Below, in pieces: positions 27,201 through 39,500 of a stretch of DNA of 64,000 nt. The notes beneath the pieces were generated by a model. The model did no database searches. It was not told where the DNA came from and worked only from the letters and a program-made list of their open reading frames with translations. The stretch spans positions 377,572 to 441,571 of the forward strand of contig NW_014577189.1 of assembly GCF_000485595.1 (NCBI RefSeq), in the 5' to 3' direction. Each line of letters begins with the position of its first letter. Position 1 is the first letter of the stretch. The translations under genes were made by a program, and so were the position numbers. This stretch comes from Priapulus caudatus (Eukaryota; Priapulida; Priapulimorpha; Priapulimorphida; Priapulidae).

Positions 27201-29481
27201 CGCATTTTATGTTGCCTTTCGTGTGTACTTTCTCTCTGTAGCTTTCAGATTTATATATCAGAGGTCATTGTTTTTGACTTTGTTTTTCGTATATGTGATC
27301 ATGAAAGCCTTTTGCTGGTATGAGACGAGTTTCTACAAATGTGATTTCAGTTGTTCGCAGCCCTTTCGTCTTAGGTGCCACCAACATATGATCTTTGATT
27401 TAATGTTCATCATTGTAGCAAAATCTTCTGCTTGGCAATCTGGATGAGTGTCACTCTGTTGGACTGACTGCAGCAAAGCGTTGTAACTTGTTCAGCTATT
27501 TTATTCATGTCAGGACCTATCCCGTACTTGTCGTGAAGGGCTACACTCTTTTGTGACTATATTTCCTCTCAGTGTTCTTTTCCTGATGTATTCCGAACAA
27601 GGAATATGTTATCCTCTGCCAGTCTAGCCCTTTCGTTGAAGGCTAATGACTCGATTGATGTAAGCGCCAGAGGTATCTTGCGTTAATAGGCCATCAGACC
27701 CCAGCAATCTTTCCAAGTTTGTTGAAATGGTGTTCAAGACCGTTTGAGTCCATCGGGACAGTTGATTGAATGTATTGCTTTGCTTTCTTTCCACAATATG
27801 TCACCTGAAGATAATCCTCTTTATAACCGTCTTGGTGCCAGTTTTACTCTAGTTGTTTCCAATCTCAGCGAGAAACATTAGTCCCCATTACTGCTGTATT
27901 TAATCATGCGTCATACATTATCTGCGAACCACGCGTATAAGCATTTCCGCAAATGCACGATGAGATACAGTCCATGCCAATCTCGCACATTCACGTGCTT
28001 CGTGTTAACCGACAGTTAGGATGCAGACCGAGTTATCATTACTGCTCCACTTAATCACCAAAGTTCGGGTCATCGGAGATGTGCTCATCGTCATTTTCCT
28101 GACAGACGATCTATGCAGCTCTTCAACTTTGACCCATATGTTCAAGGATTCAGGTTTGTTGTCATCGTATTTGTTCATGCATGGATACTTTTCAATCGAG
28201 AGAACCATTAAGTTCATCAACATCAATGTCGACTTCTGAATTCTTTAGCCCACGCAGAAGTTGGTGGATATAATGTTAATCCACAATGCTTTCAAATGTC
28301 AGCTTTTGTTCTGTGCACGGAATATGCGTGAATTCCACATCTTTCCTTTCATTTATATTTGTCCTGCCGTATGGATCCGAAGACACCCACTCTCCATTCT
28401 ATTCTTCTTTATGCGCCCGATGTCAGCCATATGTTGACAAATGCTTTTAGCTCGAAGTTTAGTTGTATGTGAAATCCTCCGAGCATCAGCGACGACCAGG
28501 TCTGGTTCAAGAGATGATTTCGTGTTTTGGAATATCCCATTGGAGCAATTTGCCGTGCAGTACAGTTGTTTCATCGATAAGTCATAATAATTAATTAGTT
28601 ATATTTTTGCTCAAGATGAATATCTACAGCTAAGTCTTCGGGCACCTCGCTTCAATGGGCTGTCTCCAGGTGGTGTTCGGATAATCACTTGTGATACTAC
28701 ATTGACACTACACTGGCTGGGAGTTAGTGACAGCTACAAGGTTATGGCGATGAAAGAGCCCTTAAGGCTGCATCACTCGGCCCTGAATTTACTGGTTCGT
28801 GTTGACGTCTTGGAGTCTAGTTATTCAAACTAAACAAATTTCATGTGCGGCGATCTTGAAATGCCAGATGGGCGCACATCCTTTTAGTGTTTTCTAAGTG
28901 GTCATAACTGGCCGATTCTCCACGTATCGCGAAATGTGTATTTAGACACCAAAATTATGGTTCTACGCGTCTTGGAGTCTAGTTATTTCAAAATAAACAA
29001 AATTTCACTGACGCGCGCATCTTGAAATCCATTATGGCCGCCATCCTATGTTCTCATAAGTGTGATAAATTTGGGTTCTTCTGCACTAGTCGAAAATGTG
29101 GGGTACTAGCCACCGCACCATTATGTACTCTACGACGCTCTGGGAGTCCAGATATGTTCAGAGAAGAAATCCACTTGTTCGCTGGACTGGTCATTTTTGG
29201 CATTTCAAAAGATGGCCGCACACAATACGCAACAAGTCAACCTGGAAAACTACCCACGTGAAACTACCAAGTTATCTCTAGAAATTGAGTATTTACAGCG
29301 TTTCCAGCCTTACTCCAAAAAGTTTCTAGAGCTCTCTTTTATTTTAGCTCTTTTATGAAATTGCCCCTGAACTAATAATAATTTGACGCACCCGCGCCGC
29401 GAATCTGCGCACGCACGAAACGATAACAACACACACGACACACACACACACAACAATAGCACACACACACACACACACCAC

Positions 29482-29538
<57 letters not shown>

Positions 29539-32500
29539 CACACACAACACACCACACAGCACACACACGACGCACCACAACCACACACGCACCAAACAGA
29601 ACAAACAACAAACAACAATACCACACACACCAGCACACACACCACCACACACACACACGTACAGCACACGCATGCCATACATTACATGCACACACATGCC
29701 AAATTTGAAACTCGTACAGTTTTTTCACGCTGCCGTAGGCATCCGTAGTAGTGGGGGGGGGGGACTGCCGGGGTATATGCCCCCCTCAAAATTTTGAAAT
29801 ATTTAAGCCCAATTTTCCTTGCCCAATCTGAGGCATATGGGCCATATTCTCTGTCTGATGGACACTTATATCGTTCAAGCCATAGTACATGCAAGCCGCT
29901 ATCATGTTAGGATTCAAAACACTTTTCATGACTTTTCACGAGTAGCGTACACAGTTAGGTTACTACTAGTGAATAATACATGTCATTAAAACACAATGTA
30001 GAATTGCACGTGTTTTTTGTATGTTTGCAACCATACTTTTTAGCTATTTGTGAGTCCTGGAAACATTTTCTTGGAAGAGTTTATTTGATCATGGGTCTGC
30101 GCCCTCAAAAGGCCCACATTAATTGTGTTCAACTAATCCGTAACTCTCACTTCTGCTGTTAATCGACATGACAATGCTCTTATCTGCTGCAAGAAGCTTG
30201 ATATACTGGGGTGACTAGATTAATTCCATGACCCGCATATGCCATATGCGTTGAGAGGACTAATTATTGCTCTGGCCACGTCACTCCTTCCTGCCGCTGC
30301 ACCCACTTGAAAGTACTGTTTCTTGCTACCATGCAATAGCCATGATTAACACCGAAATTCTGTACTGTTCTGAGCTATTACAAGTGTACTACATAACATT
30401 ACAAAAAACTCATTCTCATGATATATGCTGAAATTGAAACAATCACATTTCTTCTTTTTTCTTCTTCTTCCTTTCCTTTTTCTGATTTTTTTCTCTCTTT
30501 TTTTGATCTCAGCGGGGATATTTAGTAAGGCCATCCCCCACCTTCGATAGAGCGGCGGGGGATTGGCGCACTCCTCCCCATCCCCCCGGGATTTACGCCC
30601 CTAGCTGCTACCATGCAGCTATCATCTGCTCGTCTCAGTGTGAAGCCTGCACACTGCAATATTATAAAGAGCTAAATACATGATATTATTTATTAAGTAG
30701 CTGCGTGCCACCACCGTGTGCGCAAAACCTCTTCTCCCATAGAATTTATAGTTACAATAGAGTTTTTACGTGGTGGTACAGTTAATATACCCTTATTAAA
30801 TCAATACTGTGTAAGTCCGCCACCTTTAACTAAGTAGAACCATACCGACGGTTATAATTGTTACGTTGCGAATATAATTTGAAATAATCTGCATTGCGTG
30901 AGACTAGTGTAATACGTGTTTGTACTAAATTGCTGCCTTGTGCAAAGAAATGAGTTTGTACATCACTTCCTAGCGAATTCATGTTGAGTACATGTTGAAA
31001 CACAGGGGTTAACAAAATGGCGAATAAATTAAAGAAGTGTTTATCTTTAAGTTTAATTTTAAGGTTAATTTTAAAGTTATCTTTAACAATGAAATTCATA
31101 CAAATGAATAGACGTTTAACACGGTTGAAAAATACATTAAATTTAAAACTACGTTCTTTGACATTCGTATGACATGCGTGCGTCATTACCATGCAGAGAA
31201 AAGCTTGATATAAAGTTCAGTGTGCTCCAGTAAGTTAACAACCAGAAACTTTGGCAAACATTATACGGTTTACATATTACGGTTTATCCGAATCGCAATT
31301 TCTATATCACATTCTGCTTTCAATGAGAAAATACAAGACTGAAATGAAGTTGTGATGAAATGAAGACTGAAGTTTGAATATTATTAAGTCACCAACTGTT
31401 ACTGCATGGTTTTCTTATATTATTCATCCAAAGTGATGTTAACAGGGAGCCAGCCTGTCACAGCATAAATAAACTGTAAGCTTTAATATCAATTGTGTCA
31501 GATGCATGCAATGATAGTCGATTAAAACTATTTTTCTTTGTATGTGAACAAAACTTTAATTAAGCCAATTCCGCATTTTGACTGAACATCAAGTTCAAGT
31601 TCAAGTTCAAGTTCAAGTAAAATTTATTTTCATAGGTATATAATGAACATTATTAACATAAGCTAAGAGCTTTTGCACCGATATCAAACAAGAGTAAATA
31701 GATAGTGATTAAAACATGATAAAAACTGCGTAACTGCATGCAGTGTTACTATCATATAATGGCCGAATCTTCAACTACGCCATAAAGAGAACCGACTCAG
31801 CCTTCTCAAAAAAATTATTATAAATGATCGGTAACTGTGCTTCCACTGGAAAGCGAAATTCAAATCCGCCCCCTAACCCCCACCTCGCTCACGCTACAGC
31901 ACATACACACATATATATATATAACACACGCTCGCTGCCAGTGAATAAATTCTGATATACTTATACTATATATATATAGTCTGATCAAGTAGCCTCCCCC
32001 AATGAAGCGTTCTTAAAGCTTTCACTATGGCTCGTGTGATTACTCAAATTAGTTTACGGTTATTTTATAGCATTAGACATGCACTTGGATATAGTATTCG
32101 TCATAGTATTATTAGTCCCTACAACAGGAACAAAGCCACTGCACAGCTACAGGTGTATGCGACTTTTCGTCTTGGTGCTATTCTTGTCTACATCCATACA
32201 CCTCCATGCGGAAGCCACCCGTGTAAACAGAACTTATCTCCGAATAGATGGTTTTCACGGTGATGCGTAGATATCTGGCAGTGAAGTTCAGCTGCTGATG
32301 AACATGCGTATAGAAATCTGTGTTTCCTGTCAGCAACTGTAACAATTCAAAAATAATCAGCCCCGCTGTTACTTACCTATTGGGTGTATCGTAAAGGTTT
32401 ATGCTGCTAATCCTAATACTAATCGAAACTATGATCATTATCTAGTGTTCTGTACAGTCGCACTTTCTTGTATGTATCACGAACTACTACGTGAACGCGC

Positions 32501-33490
32501 GCACACACGCATGCATGCTCTTACGCATGCACCTAACACACACAACACACACACATCAGATGGATTACGTTTGATTGGTTTTCATTGATTCAGTCCAGGT
32601 GATGTTGTCAAGTGAGAATGCCAGTATGTATTTCACGACCCATTTCTTGTATACACATTCGCATCCCTAAAAGTATTGTGAAGATTAAATATTGCGTGAC
32701 TTAATGTGCCATTTTTGAGGTACATTGTACGTTACAAATTTATTCACCTGACAACTTGTATGAACAACGTATAGAATGTATAGAAACAAGAAATAAATAT
32801 AAATAAAATAACAATGTAATTGCATGGCCTGGAAAATTATAAATAATTATATGAAATATGTAAAATAACAACGCAATAAGCTAATGGTGCATTGAATTAG
32901 GAGAAGTGACAGTGTCAATGCTATAATCACTTCTATTATACTACGTATAATAACTTTTAGCAGATAGAGGACGGTTGTCATCTATATTTTCCAGCCATAA
33001 ATCAGCGTGCATACGCCTCACCTGTGTGGTTATTCTAACTAACTGTGTCTCCGTCCCTAGGTCTATGTGCATGTTATATCCAAGACCTGGTTGCCATGAG
33101 CTTTGTGCGTCAAGGCGGGCCTTGTATGGTGCCGTGTTTGTATCCGGCCAAATGTCCCCGGTTATGGCACTATTTGGTATGGTTTTGTCAATCATGCCCA
33201 GTGGTGCACCTTTATCTACCTATACAGACACACCAAGTGATTGAAGAGTTACAGTAGAAAACTAGAAGTAGTCGCTTTCAGGCATTATTCTGCCCAATGA
33301 TTAATTTACAGCTCTATAAACCCTTATAGATAAAGTCAGTTGTTTTAACCACCTATGATTATGTGTACACATTATACAGTTGATTTTCGTTCATTCGACG
33401 ATTTAATACAGCATTATTATTATTATTATTATTATTATTAGTTCGCCTGTGTTAGTGCTTTTACAGTATAAGGGAAGCACTGTTGAGGTG

Positions 33491-33522
<32 letters not shown>

Positions 33523-36500
33523 TGCGTGCGTGTGTGTAGCACTTATTGAGGCGTACCAGATAGACAAAGTCCCAACCAATGGAGTCGACCAATTTAGGTG
33601 TGGCTCTGTACCAGTCTTCAGCGAGCTTCTTGCACTCTTTGGTCTCTTGTCTGTAGTTGACGGAGAAGCAGTCAGGGTCTTTCACGCATGCTGCCGCGCA
33701 CATCAGTCCGCTACGGCTGGAAATACGTCAACCACGTTGCACGTAGGCGTTTGTGTAACATAGCCCTGGGCAGGGAATACAATACGTACCCATGTGGCTC
33801 ATGTGGGATATTTTATACACTCATAACTGGAATCTGTATTTGGGGGGGGGGGGGTAAATACATCAACCAAATTTGTTTACATGTTGCTGCTAATCACCAT
33901 ACGCATCTAAAAATAAAGATTTAATACCGTTGTGAATTTACTTTATATTATACTGATTATACTATTTAATTATACTGATTTAATACCGATCTAAACCCGT
34001 TGTGAAACGTAGTCGTGGGCAGTAAATATATCCTGGTGAGCGTGACTGCAGATTTAAAAAAAAGCCAGCTGTTTTTCTAGTTGATTTAAGTTCAGTATAG
34101 TTCAGACAGTTCAGACAAGTTAGGTCTTGTCAAATGCTTTAATGGAACCCATAATGAAAAGTGGCAAAGTTGACATTTATAACCCTATAATTGCTCTATG
34201 CGCATTAGGGTGTTCGAGTACATCACGTATTAATGAAATAGAGAAAAAAAGTTAGACTCGGCATGGGATATTTTTCTACAAACCTTAAGCTTGATGACAA
34301 GGGATTTGCCATCTCTTTGTCTTTGATCGTTTTCAGATGATAATCGGCACTTGCCCTTAGCGTATTCTCGTCCCAGTCCTGACAAGTTGTTGCAGTAACT
34401 GTTCTCAGGCAGAACGCGAGCAGCCACAGAAATACAGCCACCATCGTGACACATATACAAGGCACTAACTAAATTTAAAACTATACCAAGCCGTGACATA
34501 ACCTAGATAGACGTGGTCGTCATAGCAGCATTATAAACACTGCATGCACGATTGATTATGATTAACAAATGCAAACGTCAAACACCAAACACTCAACAAA
34601 TGCAACGCCACACACAAACTGCAAATTCCGCACAACACAAATGCAAAGCCACAACACAATGCAAAATCTCCTCGCCCGCGCCCGGCCTGTACTGTCTGTA
34701 CTGGGCAGCATGTATACAGCTGTTAAAGCCCCCCCCTTCCGCTACACACGCTATCGACGCTGATATGGCCGGTAGGAAATGTATGTTATCCTATCATAAT
34801 CTCGCGAACTTATAATGAGTTACGTTTCTAGAACTTCTACGATGGCATGATGATACATGTCTTAGCAATAATCTCTGTGGTGTCGAGTTTATTGACGCAC
34901 GATTAGCCTAATTAATTAGCTGTTATTCACCGGCACGCGTTGCTCTTTCTAACACGCTTTCAATAAACTCGATCTTCACAGAAGATCATAGCTATTAGCG
35001 TTACCGCGCGTATGATTGAACTGTTGATACGGGAGGAGGTCGCGGGAGGAGGGGAGAACGTGGGGCGAGGTGGGGAGGAGGAATGATGAGGAGAGGAAGG
35101 AGGAGGAGGAGGAGGAGGAGAGGGGTGGAGGAGGAGGAGGAAGGAGGAGGGAAGGAGAGGAGGAGGAGGAGGAGGGAGGAGGAAAGGAGGAGGGAGGAGG
35201 AGAAGGAGGGGGAAGAGTGAGGAGAGATAGCGAGCCACCATCACCAGGCCCGCCTTGAGCCACGGCTCATGGAACCAGGTCTTGGATATAACATGCAATA
35301 GACTAGGGACGAGACACCAGTTAGTAGGTAGAGAAGTCAGAAGAGAGCGAGGCAGGCCAGGCTGAGGCGTAGCAGCACGCTGATTTGAATGGCTAGGCAA
35401 AATATAGAATGACAACGGTACGAGGGAGGAGAAGAGAGAGAGGAGGAGAGGAGAGGAGAGGAGGGTGGTGGGAGGCGGGAGACAGGAGGAGGGTGCAGGC
35501 CACAGGAGGAGGAGGAGGTGAGTTTGAACGAGAAAGATAGGCACGGAGATCAGGAAGCAAGCAAGATAGAAAGAGCGAGGAGGAAGAGGAGAGCAGACGC
35601 AACAGAGGGCCGCGAAGAATGGAGGAAGAGGAGGAGACAGAAATGTAAAGAGATGAGGTAGGACCGAGAGAGGAGACGGAGACGAGGGGCGGGAGCGAGC
35701 CGCAAAGAGGAGTGCAGAAAGGATATCATTTTTTCTGGCCATGATCTATACATCATCCTATCATCACCTCAAATCTATACATGATCGGTGACAGCAAGGG
35801 TCCTAGCCATTCGCCATCAATCACTCTCTACCTGATTTGAGCCACAGGCTCTCTACCATTTCAATAGTCACAATCTAACTTGACCTTGAGCCAAACAGGT
35901 CCAATATATGACATCCATATCACTCTACTTCCCACCAACACAAACTGCAACGCCACACACACAAGTTGCAGAATTCGTCGCACTCTAGACAGACCCGCCG
36001 GTCCTACCATTGTCCTGCAATACTCACTTTCGGTTCTAACTGTTGAAGCCCAGGTCCTACCATCAAACTATCACTCTCTACTGATCCTCCTCTCGCAAGC
36101 CAGGGGTCCTACCATCCCATAATCCACTACTGTTTGAAGCCAAGCTTTCTAACATTTTCATATCACTATCTACTGACTGAAGCCAAGTTCCCTATCCGCT
36201 CTCTCAGTCTCTATCATTAAACCCTTGTCTTATACGTGATGAAGATTTTACGAATCTGAAACTTAACTCGTTCGCATCCATGTGATAGTAACACTGCAAC
36301 TCATAGTCCGTTATACACGAGGGCCCCCACTAGCAGTCGCACTGATAATAGCCTTATCGGGCATTCTAATCACGTATTATTGGCGCGCGGAATAACAGCT
36401 GTAATCTGGATTAGGCTAATCGGTGGGTTCAAGTTAACTTCTCGGACTCACAGTGATCATTCTCTAAGACATGTCTCGCCATACACCGTATACTAGATGT

Positions 36501-39500
36501 TAGATTACTTATTATACCTAAACTCTATATAGTTCCTACAGTCGCATGAGATATGATATGGTAAATACACGCTTTTACATGGTCTTTAAGCACCTAACGG
36601 ACACATACTCGTGGCTACTTAGTATGCTCTGTCTTAGCTATGTGTGTGTGACGCCGATATAGGATCTAATTCTTAGCTGCGTTAAATTCATTACACGTCC
36701 TAATTAATTAGACTAATCGCGGCGGTTCATGCCCATAGCTTAATTACATGCGCATCATGGTGTCAGAGTACGTAATTTAACATTGCGCCGACACTCACTT
36801 GGAGGATTATTGCTAGATAGAACTGCATTAAGCCTCCTGCATTAATTGCATCACTTGTAGAATTTTTAGAAACGTAACTCATATAGTCTGCGAGGATATG
36901 ATAGGTAAATACACTTTCCTACGGCCACTATAGCGTGATAGCTGGGTTACGGAAGGGGGGGGGCTTACTGCTGTACTACAATGCGCCCAGTACGACAGTA
37001 CAGGCGGGCCAGCGGCAGGAGATTTTGCATCTTGTGTTGTGGCGTTTGCAATTTTGGTTTGTTGGGAGCATTTGTGTGTGGCGTTTGCATGTGTGTGACT
37101 GGCATTTGTGTTGCAGGGGGATTTGCGATTTGTGTTGCTGGGGTTTGTATTTGTGTCGGGTGTTTTGTATTTGTGTTGGTGGGATTTGTAATTGGTGGGG
37201 GTGAGCTTCTGCGCCACCGTTGATGTTAACAGGGAGCCAGCCTGTCACAGCATAAATAAACTGTAAGCTTTAATATCAATTGTGTCAGATGCATGCAATG
37301 ATAGTCGATTACAACTAGTTTTCTTTGTATGTGAACAAAACTTTAATTAAGCCAATTCCGCATTTTGACTAAACATCAAGTTCAAGTTCAAGTTCAAGTT
37401 CAAGTAAAATTTATTTTCATAGGTATATAATGAACATTATTAACCTAAGCTAAGAGCTTTTGCACCGATATCAAACAAGAGTAAATAACTGCGTAACTGC
37501 AGTGTTACTATCACATAATGGCCGAATCTTCAACTACGCCATAAAGAGAACCGACTCAGCCTTCTCAACAAAATTCTTATAAATGATCGGTAACTGTGCT
37601 TCCACTGGAAAGCGAAATTCAAATCCGCCCCCTAACCCCCACCTCGCTCACGCTACAGCACATACACATATATATATAACACACGCTCGCTGCCATGAAT
37701 AAATTCTGATATACTTATACTATATATATTTTCTGATCAAGTAGCCTCCCCCAATGAAGCGTTCTTAAAGCTTTCACTATGGCTCGTGTGATTACTCAAA
37801 TTAGTTTACGGTTATTTTATAGCATTAGACATGCACTTGGATATAGTATTCGTCATAGTATTTCCCTACAACAGGAACAAAGCCACTGCACAGCTACAGG
37901 TGTATGCGACTTTTCGTCTTGGTGCTATTCTTGTCTACATCCATACACCTCCATGCGGAAGCCACCCCTGTATACAGAACTTGTCTCCGTATAGATTTTT
38001 TCCACGGTGATGCGTAGATATCTGGCAGTGAAGTTCAGCTGCTGATGAACATGCGTATAGATATCTGTGTTTCCTTTCAGCAACTGTAACAATTCAAAAA
38101 TAATCAGCCCCGCTGTTACTTACCTATTGGGTGTATCGTAAAGGTTTATGCTGCTAATCCTAATACTAATCGAAACTCTAATCATTATCTAGTGTTCTGT
38201 ACAGTCGCACTTTCTTGTATGTATCACGAACTACTACGTGAACGCGCGCACACACGCATGCTCTTACGCATGCACCTACACACACACACATGCAGAGTGG
38301 ATTACGTTTGATTGGTTTTCCATGAATTCAGTCCAGGTGATGTTGTCAAGTGAGAATGCCAGTATGTATTTCACGACCCATTTCTTGTATACACATGATT
38401 CGCATCCCTAAAAGTATTGTGAAGATTAAATATTGCGTGACTTAATGTGCCATTTTTGAGGTACATTGTACGTTACAAATTTATTCACCTGACAACTTGT
38501 ATGAACAACGTATAGAATGTATAGAAACAAGAAATAAATATAAATAAAATAACAATGTAATCGGCCTGGAAAATTATAAATAATTATATGAAATATGTAA
38601 AATAACAACGCAATAAGCTATGGTGCATTGAATTAGGAGAAGTGTGTCAATGCTATAATCACTTCTACTATACTACGTATCTATGGTATAATAGCTTTTA
38701 GCAGATAGAGGACTGTTTGATATCTATATTTTCCAGGCCATAAATCAGCGTGCATCCCGCGCATCACCTGTGTGTTTTATTCTAACGTAACTGTGGTCTC
38801 CGTCCCTAGGTCTAATGTGCAGTTATCTCCAAGACCTGGTTTGCCATGAGCTGGTGCGTCACCGGGCCGGCCTTGTATGGTTCCCCGTGTTGTATGCCGC
38901 CAAAATGTCCGCCCCCGGTTATGGCACTAATCTGATGGTTTTTGTCAATCATGCCCAGTGGTGAACCTTATATCTACCTATACAGACACCGCACCAAGTG
39001 ATTGACCCGAGTTAACAGGTAGAAAACTCAGAAGTAGTCCGCTTTCAGGCATTATTCGCCCCCACATGATTAATTTACAGCTCTATAAACCCTTATAGAT
39101 AAAGTCAGTTTGTTTTAACCACCTAATGATTATGCTGTACACATTTACAGTTGATTTTTCGTTCATCGAACGATTAATAGCAGCATTATTATTATTATTA
39201 TTATTATTATTAGTTCGCCGTTTCGTGTTAGTGCTTTTACAGTATAAGGAAGCACTGTTGAGGTGCAGTGTGTATAGCACTTATTGAGGCGTACCAGATA
39301 GACAAAGTCCCAACCAATGGAGTCGACCATATCTTAGGGTGTGGCTCTGTACCCGTCCTCAGCGAGCTTTCTTGGGCACTCTTTTGGTCTCTATGTCTGT
39401 AGTTGAAGACGGAGAAGCAGTCCATGGTGGGGGCGGTGTGGGGGGTCTTTCACGCATGCTGCCCACACGCGCACAATCAGTCCGCTACGGTGGAATGACG

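Larger units (their letters stand above)
24912..30601. mobile_element. 5.7-kb DNA-transposon-like element with long inverted repeats
   Basis: The ends AGGGGCGTAAATCC (24912-24925) and GGATTTACGCCCCT (30588-30601) are perfect inverted copies with G-rich/C-rich subterminal DNA. Inverted similarity continues: attattagttcaggggg and ggctggaaaacggcgtaaat near 25000-25080 pair with 29285-29390, and tggatttcaagattgccgcg plus tttgtttattttgaataact near 25316-25365 pair with 28980-29032. The right arm is interrupted by 29395-30530. The interior carries a broken minus-strand ORF. A CTG at both outer flanks may be a target duplication. Confidence 0.75.
32968..34565 (-). repeat. Duplicated block C, copy 2 (PAN-F5/8C gene fragment)
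   Basis: Nearly the same text as 23310-24880 (copy 1) and, with many indels, 38705-40412 (copy 3). Introns are conserved between copies, so duplication was at DNA level and not by reverse transcription. Confidence 0.9.

Noticed and set aside
32027-32263. MARVITQISLRLFYSIRHAL open frame as a gene
   Set aside because: Present in both block B copies but the frame differs after an indel between them, with no domain and no splice context.
34960-35742. 260-codon minus-strand Pro/Ser/Leu-rich open frame
   Set aside because: It is the complement of a (GGA)n purine tract in an indel-rich region; low complexity only.
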